Virus record (IMG/VR): IMGVR_UViG_3300032092_003411
Location: 1-27,911 of that record
DNA length: 27,911 bases
Strand: one strand, 5' to 3'
Source: a virus
The notes under the pieces were generated by a model. That model was not told the origin of the DNA and ran no database searches. It was given only the letters and a program-made list of their open reading frames with translations. A program made the translations under genes and the position numbers. This document shows, one piece after another, positions 1-5,976 of the stretch; positions within the stretch are counted from its first letter, which is position 1; each line of letters begins with the position of its first letter.

Positions 1-1
1 G

Positions 2-277
2 TGGCGTGGTGTTCGTCCTACCATGCACTATAGTGTTAGTCGTGAAGACTATCTAATTCATCACAATACTAGTACTGCGCCAGACCATGCAGGTCTATTA
101 TCAGAAGGCTACAAAAAACAAAAGCTTCGAGCCCATAGTGATTTCTATTGGAATACTGCAACAAATGAATGGGCGCTGGGCTTTTTAAATACGCACGATA
201 TTATGGCAGAAAGTAAAGGTAAAAACTTAGCATCATTTGCCCTTGCTAAACAAGCTAAAGAATTAGGTTTGCTGTAG
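2..277 (+). CDS. Unrecognised protein, C-terminal part (5' end outside window)
   Basis: The frame is open from the left edge to a TAG stop, giving 91 readable residues. An ATG at 23 exists but has no Shine-Dalgarno sequence in front of it, and the frame continues upstream without a stop, so this is most likely the end of a longer gene. The peptide is hydrophilic and His/Asn-rich at first (SREDYLIHHN), then has a Trp/Phe-rich stretch (DFYWNTATNEWALGFLN) and a Lys/Ala-rich helical end (SFALAKQAKELGLL). I recognise no family. Its 3' end overlaps the 3' end of the opposite-strand HNH gene by 15 bases (263-277), so the two are convergent. No terminator hairpin is visible after it. Confidence 0.6.
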   Translation, partial: WRGVRPTMHYSVSREDYLIHHNTSTAPDHAGLLSEGYKKQKLRAHSDFYWNTATNEWALGFLNTHDIMAESKGKNLASFALAKQAKELGLL

Positions 278-838
278 TACCCAACCCTTAGTTGATTTAT
301 ATCGACCATTGATTACAGAGCTAACTGCACCAGCACCAAGATTATATTTTTTAATAAAATCGTATCTAGTTAGCTTCGTTATTTCTAATGTTCTTTTGTT
401 GAACCAATTGTAAACAGTATGATCAAATTGAGGATGGTTTACTCCAAATTGATCTCTATTATTCCAATTGTGACGACCTTCTTTAAATAACTCTTTTCCA
501 GTTTTTCTAAATCCTTCCGATGCCTGAGATTTAATATAATCATACACACGGGAAGTTAATTTATTATTATATCTATGATGTTGTTTGTGTCCGGCTCGCA
601 TAACAACTAGTGCCATGCACATTTTCATTTTATCTTGTCCTGTTGTCATTTTAGTTAATAACCAATGACAAATAAAATGCTCCCTTGCTGTAAGAGAAAC
701 GATATTTTTTAGATTATTTGTACCGCCGAGACTTTTGGGAATAATATGATGTTTTTCTGAATACCCAATAAGCGTTCGATGTTGGGCAGAAAAAATGATA
801 GAATTATACCATTTGGTATATTTGTTTTGTAAATACAT
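263..838 (-). CDS. HNH homing endonuclease (free-standing, phage type)
   Basis: A 191-residue protein with a clear HNH nuclease core: E28-K-HH (30-31)-IIPKSLGG, N45 and the downstream EHF-x-x-H segment (E53, H54, H58), the pattern of T4-like phage HNH endonucleases. The C-terminal third (about 140-190) has a helix-turn-helix-like stretch ending NGRYKSTKGWVL, which resembles the modular NUMOD/IENR DNA-binding repeats of homing enzymes. It is expected to cut phage DNA and promote spread of its own gene; this is family knowledge, not shown here. The start is supported by AAGGAG (minus strand, 852-847), 8 bases before ATG, and a TATAAATA octamer (908-901) upstream. It lies antisense between two + strand genes, which suggests insertion. 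Confidence 0.88.
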   Translation of the reverse strand: MYLQNKYTKWYNSIIFSAQHRTLIGYSEKHHIIPKSLGGTNNLKNIVSLTAREHFICHWLLTKMTTGQDKMKMCMALVVMRAGHKQHHRYNNKLTSRVYDYIKSQASEGFRKTGKELFKEGRHNWNNRDQFGVNHPQFDHTVYNWFNKRTLEITKLTRYDFIKKYNLGAGAVSSVINGRYKSTKGWVLQQT

Positions 839-900
839 TGCTGATGCTCCTTCATAGCATTAGAGTCAGTGGATATTGGCGTATCGCGACTGGCACTTTT

Positions 901-908
901 TATTTATA
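901..908 (-). promoter_or_regulatory. Late promoter for the HNH gene (TATAAATA)
   Basis: The minus strand reads TATAAATA, the exact T4 late-promoter consensus. If spacing follows T4, transcription starts near 895, leaving a leader of about 57 bases before the ATG at 838, with AAGGAG correctly placed. It lies beside the divergent sigma70-like promoter of the helicase gene. Confidence 0.6.
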
Positions 909-936
909 CTTTTGGTTAGATTGAGTTGTAAAACGG

Positions 937-965
937 TTGACTATTTGGCAAAATCTTGCTATAAT
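937..965 (+). promoter_or_regulatory. Sigma70-type promoter of the nuclease-helicase gene
   Basis: TTGACT (937-942), a 17-base spacer and TATAAT (960-965), preceded by TGC, which makes an extended -10. This is close to the full bacterial consensus. Start of transcription would be near 972, about 24 bases before the ATG at 996. The promoter overlaps the longer reading frame that begins at 876, which argues for the start at 996. Confidence 0.8.
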
Positions 966-995
966 ATATATATACAAACACACAGAAAGACGGAA

Positions 996-3900
996 ATGGA
1001 TCTAAATACACTTTTGGACAAGAACCAAAATCATTTAGACTTTTGGGAATCATTAGAGCAAAACGGCGGGCGCCTGCTGTTTGAAGAATATGTTGCCTTA
1101 TATCTTAAGGCTACTTTGCCAGGCGACACATATTGGCTTGGCGAAGATGTAGTGCCAGCACACATAGCACAGAAATATCGTTTTACAAACCTGCTTAAAG
1201 GCAAGCGTAGTTTAGGCGGCGATGTTATTAACATTTACCAAAATCGTGCCGTTGCCTACGAATCCAAATGGTTTGACGAAAAAGAATCAATCAACTTAAA
1301 ACTGGTTGCTAACAAGCAACAGGTTATCAACAAGACTGGCATTGATCAACTTATCTTTACAACTAATGCTCGTCGAACTTCTGATGCTGTAACAGAATGG
1401 GTCGACGAAGCCGGCTTCATGTTCCAAGAAGAATGGATCACTAAAGAAGTCTATGACACAGTTAAGGCATATATTAAATGCCAAGTAAAAAAAACTTACA
1501 AACCAATGACTCCGCGAGACCAGTTCTTCCGTGATGCGTTGAGCGAACTCCAAACCGACTTTGACAAGAAGTTTGCTAAAGTAGCAACTTCTAAAATTCT
1601 TACTCGTATCTTCCAACACTGGCCTGCCGCTTCCGGTAAGGGTAGTTTCCCTCGCTTAGCCTACGATATGATTTTTGAGCCTCGTTGGAACTACAAGAAA
1701 GCATACCCTATCAACACAGTTATCAATCCAACACTAACTGTTTTGAAGGGCAATCTTGTTAAACATATTCATCACGATATTGGATTAGGTAACATTGATA
1801 ATGTAATTCATGCTATCTACGCAGGAGATGTTACTAAGGCCGCAAAGGATACAGAAGAACTACAGAGTATCCGTTCGATGGCAAAGGTGTTTGTTAATAA
1901 GATCGAGTTTGTTAAGTTCTTGCGTGAAACTCAAAATCAAACAGTTTGGGTTCATACAACTGTTCATAGTTATGACCGATTAGCTAAAGTAATGAAAGGA
2001 CAAAAGAAGAGTTTTTACTTTGCTCATATTGATGAAGTTCATCATATGATACAACCAGACTACTCAACATGGACTGCTTCTCTTAATGACTCAGACTGTC
2101 CTATTCAAATTCGTTTGATGAGTAGTGCCAATAAGCGTAAGGCCCGTGGTAACGGTGCTACATACAGCATGGATGATCCTGCGTTCTGCGACATTCAAAT
2201 TAAAGACTTAGACGAACAGACTGCTGTTAAACTTGGTTACAAACGCAAGACTGTTTTGTTAAACTATGTCTACGATGACAATAGTTTTCCAACAGATTGG
2301 GTCGAACGACTTGAGAACGGCGGACAACCTTTAATCAAACTCAAAGATACTGATATTGTTGTGCCTATGAGTTGGTTTATGGCTGTAGATAGTCTATTCC
2401 GATTCCGTGTAGAATACAGCGAACGCAATCATACCAAACTTACAGTGAACGGTATCGAAGATTGTGTAAAATTCAAAGAGTTTATGGAGGCTATCCGTCC
2501 GAAACTTCTTAAAGAACTTGCTCATTCTAACAACCATGTGTATCGTCGATTGCTCAAAGCAAAGATAATGGTCGCAGACACACATAACAACTCTACTGTA
2601 AAATTGTTAAAAGAAGTAAGTGCTATACCAGATACATTTACAGATAGTTTCGTAATCCACGATCGACTTTTAGGTGAAGGGTGGGATCCGGAGAATGGTT
2701 GGATCGACAGCAACATGTTTATCAGCCCTACTCACAGCGAGATTCGTATCTATCAAGATGTAAATCGCGGTAGCCGTATTGGCGACGGTAGTAAGTCTAT
2801 TAACTATGTTGTTCAGTTTTTCCTTAAAGATGAAGAAAATCACTTTAACAATATGTTTGCCCGTGTGAAAGCAGTTGGGGAAGCATTAGAAGTTGGTCTT
2901 GATGAAATTACAGAACAAGTAATTTTCAAACAAATTCGAAACATTCCCAAAGGAAAAAAACTGTCTCGCCAAGCAGGAACAGATGTCCTTTCCTACTATG
3001 ATGAAGTAGGGGCTGACTTCTTTGCTAACAGTTTTACCACCTACATTAAGGAAGGTCGTTATCATAAGTTTGGGCAAACAGTTAATGACATTTTTACCGA
3101 CTACCATGCTATGTTCAAAGAAAGGATGGCGTGGTTACACAATTACCAAAAAGGTTTAATCTATCAAGAGTTAGTAACTAACAACAAAGATTTCTTTACA
3201 GGATATATCGGACTTACTCGATCCACCGCAAAAAGTTCATTAAACTATAAAGATCATTATGAAAGATTTTCTCAAATTATCACAGGAGAACATCCATTAA
3301 TTTCTGATGAGAATTATTCTCTTGCTATTGACTACGCAATTCAGTATGAAGAAGCAAAGACGGATTACATTATAACAGTTGTAAATGAATGGGTATGTAA
3401 AGCATCAACTATCGCTTTTCCTGCTACAAGAGAATCAGGAAAACTGAACTCTACAGGAATGTGGCCTGTTCATCAAATTAACGAAATTAAACAAGAAATC
3501 GATTCACAGTTTGAAGTAACAAAATTCTCTACTAAAAAATTGAAAAACTTTCCTGACAGTATTTCGAAAGAAATCAAAGATCAGACGGAAGTAGTTAAAT
3601 TAATTTGGCAAAAAAACTTTTGTCTTGTAGTTCAAGAAATTATTAAACTCTGCCAAAATAAAACAATACTAACTAATAACGATTTACAATCTGCAATTGA
3701 AAACAATAATATCTATAAAAAGTTTAGAACTACACCTGCTGGTTCTTTGATATCTCTTCTAATGGAAGAAACTGAAAAGTCTATAAAGTTTAAGAACGCA
3801 GTTAAGTCTATTAATTCTTCTATTTACAAAGAATTAGTTTCTTCTCTTAAAGAATTTAAGACTCGTAGAGATATTTTAGTTGTAGAATGGAAAAAAGAAG

Positions 3901-4118
3901 AAAGAAAAAAACAACGAGAGTCTACAAAGGATATTCGCAAATCTCAATGGAGGGAAAATGTTAAAGTTGCGGCTTCAAAAAGAAAGCGTCCGATGATATG
4001 TGAAGGAAAATGGTTTGCTGGTGTAGTAGAAGCGGCTACTTATTTTAAGGTTGATCCAGGGACTATTGGTTATCGTAGGACAAAGTTTCCTGAAATATAT
4101 TACTATATTGAAAATTAA
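996..4118 (+). CDS. SF2 helicase with N-terminal Mrr-like nuclease domain and IENR1-like C-terminus
   Basis: A 1040-residue protein. Residues about 30-150 look like a PD-(D/E)xK nuclease of the Mrr type: a conserved acidic F-E-E-Y near 30, D76 in GGDVINIY and E89-S-K91. A SF2 helicase core follows: motif I SGKGS (K215), motif II DEVH (346-349), motif III SSAN (376), motif V GEGWDP (560) and motif VI QDVNRGSR (R591, R594). The order resembles single-chain restriction helicases, but no methyltransferase motif (NPPY/DPPY) is seen, so it is not a complete type ISP enzyme. The last 45 residues (about 997-1040) fit the IENR1/NUMOD1 DNA-binding motif of homing endonucleases. Base composition turns clearly more AT-rich after about 3200. 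The start at 996 is chosen because the sigma70 promoter lies just upstream; an in-frame ATG at 876 precedes that promoter. It may be a DNA-translocating nuclease acting on host or competitor DNA (inference). Confidence 0.8.
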   Translation: MDLNTLLDKNQNHLDFWESLEQNGGRLLFEEYVALYLKATLPGDTYWLGEDVVPAHIAQKYRFTNLLKGKRSLGGDVINIYQNRAVAYESKWFDEKESINLKLVANKQQVINKTGIDQLIFTTNARRTSDAVTEWVDEAGFMFQEEWITKEVYDTVKAYIKCQVKKTYKPMTPRDQFFRDALSELQTDFDKKFAKVATSKILTRIFQHWPAASGKGSFPRLAYDMIFEPRWNYKKAYPINTVINPTLTVLKGNLVKHIHHDIGLGNIDNVIHAIYAGDVTKAAKDTEELQSIRSMAKVFVNKIEFVKFLRETQNQTVWVHTTVHSYDRLAKVMKGQKKSFYFAHIDEVHHMIQPDYSTWTASLNDSDCPIQIRLMSSANKRKARGNGATYSMDDPAFCDIQIKDLDEQTAVKLGYKRKTVLLNYVYDDNSFPTDWVERLENGGQPLIKLKDTDIVVPMSWFMAVDSLFRFRVEYSERNHTKLTVNGIEDCVKFKEFMEAIRPKLLKELAHSNNHVYRRLLKAKIMVADTHNNSTVKLLKEVSAIPDTFTDSFVIHDRLLGEGWDPENGWIDSNMFISPTHSEIRIYQDVNRGSRIGDGSKSINYVVQFFLKDEENHFNNMFARVKAVGEALEVGLDEITEQVIFKQIRNIPKGKKLSRQAGTDVLSYYDEVGADFFANSFTTYIKEGRYHKFGQTVNDIFTDYHAMFKERMAWLHNYQKGLIYQELVTNNKDFFTGYIGLTRSTAKSSLNYKDHYERFSQIITGEHPLISDENYSLAIDYAIQYEEAKTDYIITVVNEWVCKASTIAFPATRESGKLNSTGMWPVHQINEIKQEIDSQFEVTKFSTKKLKNFPDSISKEIKDQTEVVKLIWQKNFCLVVQEIIKLCQNKTILTNNDLQSAIENNNIYKKFRTTPAGSLISLLMEETEKSIKFKNAVKSINSSIYKELVSSLKEFKTRRDILVVEWKKEERKKQRESTKDIRKSQWRENVKVAASKRKRPMICEGKWFAGVVEAATYFKVDPGTIGYRRTKFPEIYYYIEN

Positions 4119-4129
4119 AAGGAAATAGT

Positions 4130-4192
4130 ATGAGTAAATTGCTTCTTGCAATATTTACAAATTCCTGTATAATAAACACATTACCAGGCTAA
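4130..4192 (+). CDS. Possible 20-residue micro-ORF
   Basis: ATG preceded by AAAAGGAAAT, a fair Shine-Dalgarno sequence, encodes MSKLLLAIFTNSCIINTLPG and ends inside the first arm of the downstream RNA stem. It starts 11 bases after the helicase stop. The frame overlaps the sigma70-like promoter at 4146-4173. It could be a tiny peptide, a remnant of a gene end displaced by an insertion, or chance. Weak support only. Confidence 0.2.
   Translation: MSKLLLAIFTNSCIINTLPG
4146..4173 (+). promoter_or_regulatory. Sigma70-like promoter of the small-gene pair
   Basis: TTGCAA (4146-4151), a 16-base spacer and a perfect TATAAT (4168-4173). Expected transcription start is near 4180, eight bases before the first arm of the closing stem of the RNA described next. 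The leader to the ATG at 4331 would be about 150 bases, far longer than other leaders in this window. Confidence 0.6.
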
Positions 4193-4305
4193 CAGGTAGA
4201 AGCCGCCCGGCCCCCAACGCAATGTTGGAAGCGAACAGACAGGCGGTCCAGCGATGATATCAATGGTAGGCAATCCTATCAAGAGATTGCTAATGGCGTG
4301 TTAGC
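4188..4305 (+). ncRNA. Structured RNA or regulatory leader, closed by a 7-bp long-range stem
   Basis: The ends pair perfectly: GCTAACA (4188-4194) with TGTTAGC (4299-4305). Inside are GCCGCC/GGCGGT (4202-4207 with 4242-4247, one G-U), enclosing a hairpin CCAAC/GTTGG (4214-4218/4224-4228, loop GCAAT), and then GCAATC/GATTGC (4270-4275/4285-4290). Competing pairings exist: GCTAA (4289-4293) can pair with TTAGC (4301-4305) instead of the long-range stem, and TAGG/CCTA (4267-4270/4275-4278) competes with the third hairpin. The GC content is well above the surroundings. The segment begins just after a promoter and ends 9 bases before the Shine-Dalgarno sequence of the next gene, so it is either a cis-regulatory leader or a separate small RNA. 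It matches no RNA family I can name. Confidence 0.5.
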
Positions 4306-4330
4306 ACATTTTATAAAAGGAAATGTCCAA

Positions 4331-4549
4331 ATGACAAGAAAATTGATTAAAAAAGAAATGCACGAAAGCAAGACTGGAAACATCTACGAAGTTACACAAT
4401 TTGAAGAAACTGTTGAATACGAAGATGAAGAAATTGTCCAACATAGTATTCGAATTATGAAAACCCCATACAAGGCTGATCAAGAAGTTGAAGTCACAGA
4501 TACTACAAAATCTTTGATTGAAAAGATTGCCAAAGGAGTCTCTAAATGA
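4331..4549 (+). CDS. Small acidic protein of unknown function
   Basis: A 72-residue protein, charged and without Cys or a membrane segment. It starts basic (MTRKLIKKEMHESKTG), has an acidic middle (EETVEYEDEEIVQHS) and ends in a Lys-rich helix. The start at 4331 is chosen because AAAAGGA (4315-4321) lies upstream; a GTG at 4298 in the same frame is inside the RNA structure and has no Shine-Dalgarno sequence. The stop overlaps the next start (ATGA, 4546-4549), so the two are translationally coupled. It follows a long structured leader and a sigma70-like promoter, which points to early or host-polymerase expression. Function unknown. Confidence 0.65.
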   Translation: MTRKLIKKEMHESKTGNIYEVTQFEETVEYEDEEIVQHSIRIMKTPYKADQEVEVTDTTKSLIEKIAKGVSK

Positions 4550-4758
4550 AGGACGAAAGCTGGATTCCTATTCCGCCGCCTGGTGCAGGTAGGTTGCGTA
4601 GATTGCTACAAAATTTAGACGAGCCTGCGGAAAAACTAACTAACCACCATCTCTATAAAGAGGGGTTCGAAGACGGTTATCGACAAGCACAGGATAATCA
4701 TAAGAAACTACTAACTGCACTATCAGTAGTTTATCGAATCAACGAAAGTGATATTTAA
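4546..4758 (+). CDS. Small protein of unknown function
   Basis: A 70-residue protein coupled to the preceding gene by an ATGA overlap. The N-terminus is Pro/Trp-rich (ESWIPIPPPGAGRLRRLLQ); the C-terminal half reads as amphipathic helix (LYKEGFEDGYRQAQDNHKKL). The E-G-F-x-D-G-Y-R-x-A segment is common in small phage proteins but does not identify a function. A terminator hairpin follows 6 bases after the stop, so this is the last gene of the unit. Confidence 0.65.
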   Translation: MKDESWIPIPPPGAGRLRRLLQNLDEPAEKLTNHHLYKEGFEDGYRQAQDNHKKLLTALSVVYRINESDI

Positions 4759-4764
4759 ACGAGA

Positions 4765-4785
4765 AAAAGCCCCACTGGGGCTTTT
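4765..4785. terminator. Bidirectional rho-independent terminator
   Basis: AAAAGCCCC (4765-4773) and GGGGCTTTT (4777-4785) form a 9-bp stem with a 3-base loop. It lies between a + strand gene ending at 4758 and a - strand gene ending at 4806. On the minus strand the stem is followed by T-rich sequence (TTTTTCTC), so it should stop transcription from both sides. Confidence 0.8.
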
Positions 4786-4805
4786 CTACGAACAGGCTAA
4801 GGCTC

Positions 4806-5063
4806 TTACTTTGCTTTAGGAGCACGTGGCTTTTTAACAGCAGGTGCTTTTGATTTAACAGCCGCTATTGCTTGCTCAACTACGGCTGCTGGAACAACAG
4901 CTTCTGGAGCAACTACCACTGCTTCAACTGCCGGAGCTGTTGGCGGGCTGGCAATAATTGATGCTTCTGTACCGGCTGGGACTGCGTCTACTTTGTATGG
5001 TGCCGCTACCGGTGATTGTACTGGTGAGCTGCCAAATAAGAAATCTTTAATTTTACTGAACAT
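4806..5063 (-). CDS. Ala/Pro-rich small protein with basic C-terminal tail
   Basis: An 85-residue protein. The N-terminus MFSKIKDFLFG is a short amphipathic helix. Residues about 15-70 are a low-complexity Ala/Pro/Val region, and the end is strongly basic (KSKAPAVKKPRAPKAK), resembling histone H1-type tails. Such a tail could bind DNA or another polyanion (inference). AAGGAGG lies 8 bases before the ATG and an exact TATAAATA octamer 22 bases before it, so late expression from its own promoter is likely. I do not recognise a named family. Confidence 0.75.
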   Translation of the reverse strand: MFSKIKDFLFGSSPVQSPVAAPYKVDAVPAGTEASIIASPPTAPAVEAVVVAPEAVVPAAVVEQAIAAVKSKAPAVKKPRAPKAK

Positions 5064-5085
5064 TCTATGTTCCTCCTTGGAGTTT

Positions 5086-5093
5086 TATTTATA
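5086..5093 (-). promoter_or_regulatory. Late promoter TATAAATA for the Ala/Pro-rich gene
   Basis: The minus strand reads TATAAATA. The predicted start near 5080 leaves a 17-base leader containing AAGGAGG (5078-5072). This is the cleanest late-promoter and Shine-Dalgarno pair in the window. Confidence 0.7.
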
Positions 5094-5106
5094 ACTAAAA
5101 TAGCGG

Positions 5107-5114
5107 GCTAAATA
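5107..5114 (+). promoter_or_regulatory. Late-type promoter GCTAAATA before the SOD gene
   Basis: GCTAAATA, identical to the octamer before the gene at 19819. With T4-like spacing the mRNA would begin at 5120, exactly at the ATG. Confidence 0.5.
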
Positions 5115-5119
5115 CAACT

Positions 5120-5674
5120 ATGAGCTATAATTTTATTAGGTGGAGTATGTTACAAGAATCAAACACTCCAAAAACACTAGAATTATTTAAACTTCCCTAT
5201 CACAGAGAAGATTTAGATCCTAGCATCAGTTTGGACACAATAAACTATCATTACGGTAAGTTGGCTAAAACATACGTTGATCGTTACAATGCAGGCGAAG
5301 GTGATGCTGATTTTAACGAAGCTGGTGCATATTTGCACAACATTCTGTTTCCACAATATAAAAAGTATGCTGGGTCAAATCCGCCCACTGGTGCAGCTCT
5401 AGAATTTATCAACAAGCACCATAAGACATTTGATAACTTTAAAGAAAAGTTTGCTAAAACAGCCATGGGCATACAAGGCTCAGGTTGGGTATATCTTGCT
5501 CGTAATGGTGAAATCAAAACCATTGTTAATCATCAAACTCGAAATGACATAGTGTTATTAATTGATTGGTGGGAGCATGCCTGGTCCTTAGACTACCAAC
5601 ACGATAAGAAAAAGTATCTAGAGAATCAATGGAAGATCATTGACTGGGATATTGTATCTGCTAGAGTCGGCTAA
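5120..5674 (+). CDS. Fe/Mn-type superoxide dismutase
   Basis: A 184-residue protein that fits the Fe/Mn SOD family along its length: ELFKLPYHREDLDPSIS at the start, INYHYGK, FNEAGAYLHN, GSGWVYL and DWWEHAW near the end. The four metal ligands are present as H44, H73, D149 and H153, and the active-site Tyr is Y52. The gateway His that normally follows G-K (His30 of E. coli SodB) is Leu (L48). Asn-His after IKTIV suggests His in the second-sphere Gln position, as in some actinobacterial Fe-SODs. The expected reaction is disproportionation of superoxide to oxygen and peroxide, in the infected cell or virion. There is no Shine-Dalgarno sequence before 5120; an in-frame ATG at 5147 follows AGGTGG, so the protein may begin nine residues later. 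A hairpin terminator lies beyond the stop. Confidence 0.88.
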   Translation: MSYNFIRWSMLQESNTPKTLELFKLPYHREDLDPSISLDTINYHYGKLAKTYVDRYNAGEGDADFNEAGAYLHNILFPQYKKYAGSNPPTGAALEFINKHHKTFDNFKEKFAKTAMGIQGSGWVYLARNGEIKTIVNHQTRNDIVLLIDWWEHAWSLDYQHDKKKYLENQWKIIDWDIVSARVG

Positions 5675-5948
5675 TATCAGCAGTACTTGACACTGGCATA
5701 TCCCATATTAGGCGTCGCTCGACGCCTTTCTTTTGAGCAAAACGTTTAGCGTCACAATGTTCACAACAATGAAAGTAGTTGTTGTTTAGTCTCTTAGGAC
5801 TAATCTTTTCTTTAGGTCGGCAAAACCCTTCACCACAGTTGTCACAACGAAATACTGCTAAGGTACGAGTGCGGTTATAAGTATGTTCTTGACCTAACTT
5901 GCTGGTCCTAGTGTGAACTGTTGTTTCTAATTCTGTTGTGATGAACAT
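5661..5948 (-). CDS. Zinc-ribbon protein of unknown function
   Basis: A 95-residue protein with a four-cysteine zinc site: C35-x-x-C38 (FRCDNCG) and C62-x-x-C65 (HCCEHC), separated by a basic linker (CRPKEKISPKRLNN), followed by DAKRFAQKKGVERR. This is a typical treble-clef or zinc-ribbon layout that could bind nucleic acid or protein; no specific role can be assigned. It is convergent with the SOD gene and overlaps its end by 14 bases. No Shine-Dalgarno sequence precedes the ATG; instead TGTAAATA sits just upstream, so the mRNA may be leaderless. Confidence 0.75.
   Translation of the reverse strand: MFITTELETTVHTRTSKLGQEHTYNRTRTLAVFRCDNCGEGFCRPKEKISPKRLNNNYFHCCEHCDAKRFAQKKGVERRLIWDMPVSSTADISRL
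5710..5734 (+). terminator. Rho-independent terminator of the SOD transcript, inside the antisense gene
   Basis: AGGCGTC (5710-5716), loop GCTC, GACGCCT (5721-5727) and then TTCTTTT. The stem is 7 bp with a T-rich tail on the + strand only. It lies 36 bases after the SOD stop, within the coding region of the opposite-strand zinc-ribbon gene (codons for KKGVERRL). Confidence 0.7.
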
Positions 5949-5952
5949 TATG

Positions 5953-5960
5953 TATTTACA
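5953..5960 (-). promoter_or_regulatory. Late-type promoter TGTAAATA before the zinc-ribbon gene
   Basis: The minus strand reads TGTAAATA. T4-like spacing places the transcription start at 5947, within one base of the ATG (5948). Confidence 0.4.
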
Positions 5961-5976
5961 TTAGGGTTATAAAATG

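Noticed and set aside
876-995. N-terminal extension of the helicase gene from an ATG at 876
   Set aside because: The strong sigma70 promoter at 937-965 lies downstream of this ATG, and the added residues do not look like part of the nuclease domain.
996-4118. Complete type ISP restriction-modification enzyme
   Set aside because: No methyltransferase motifs such as NPPY or a SAM-binding FxGxG were found in the C-terminal part.
4298-4330. GTG start for the 72-residue gene
   Set aside because: It lies in the closing stem of the RNA and has no ribosome site; ATG 4331 follows AAAAGGA.
4180-4330. tmRNA, group I intron or OMEGA/HEARO RNA for the structured segment
   Set aside because: No tRNA-like ends, no intron core (P7) signature and no TnpB/IscB gene beside it.
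4670-4682. GGTTCGA resembling a tRNA T-loop
   Set aside because: No acceptor or anticodon stems fit around it, and it lies in a coupled coding gene.
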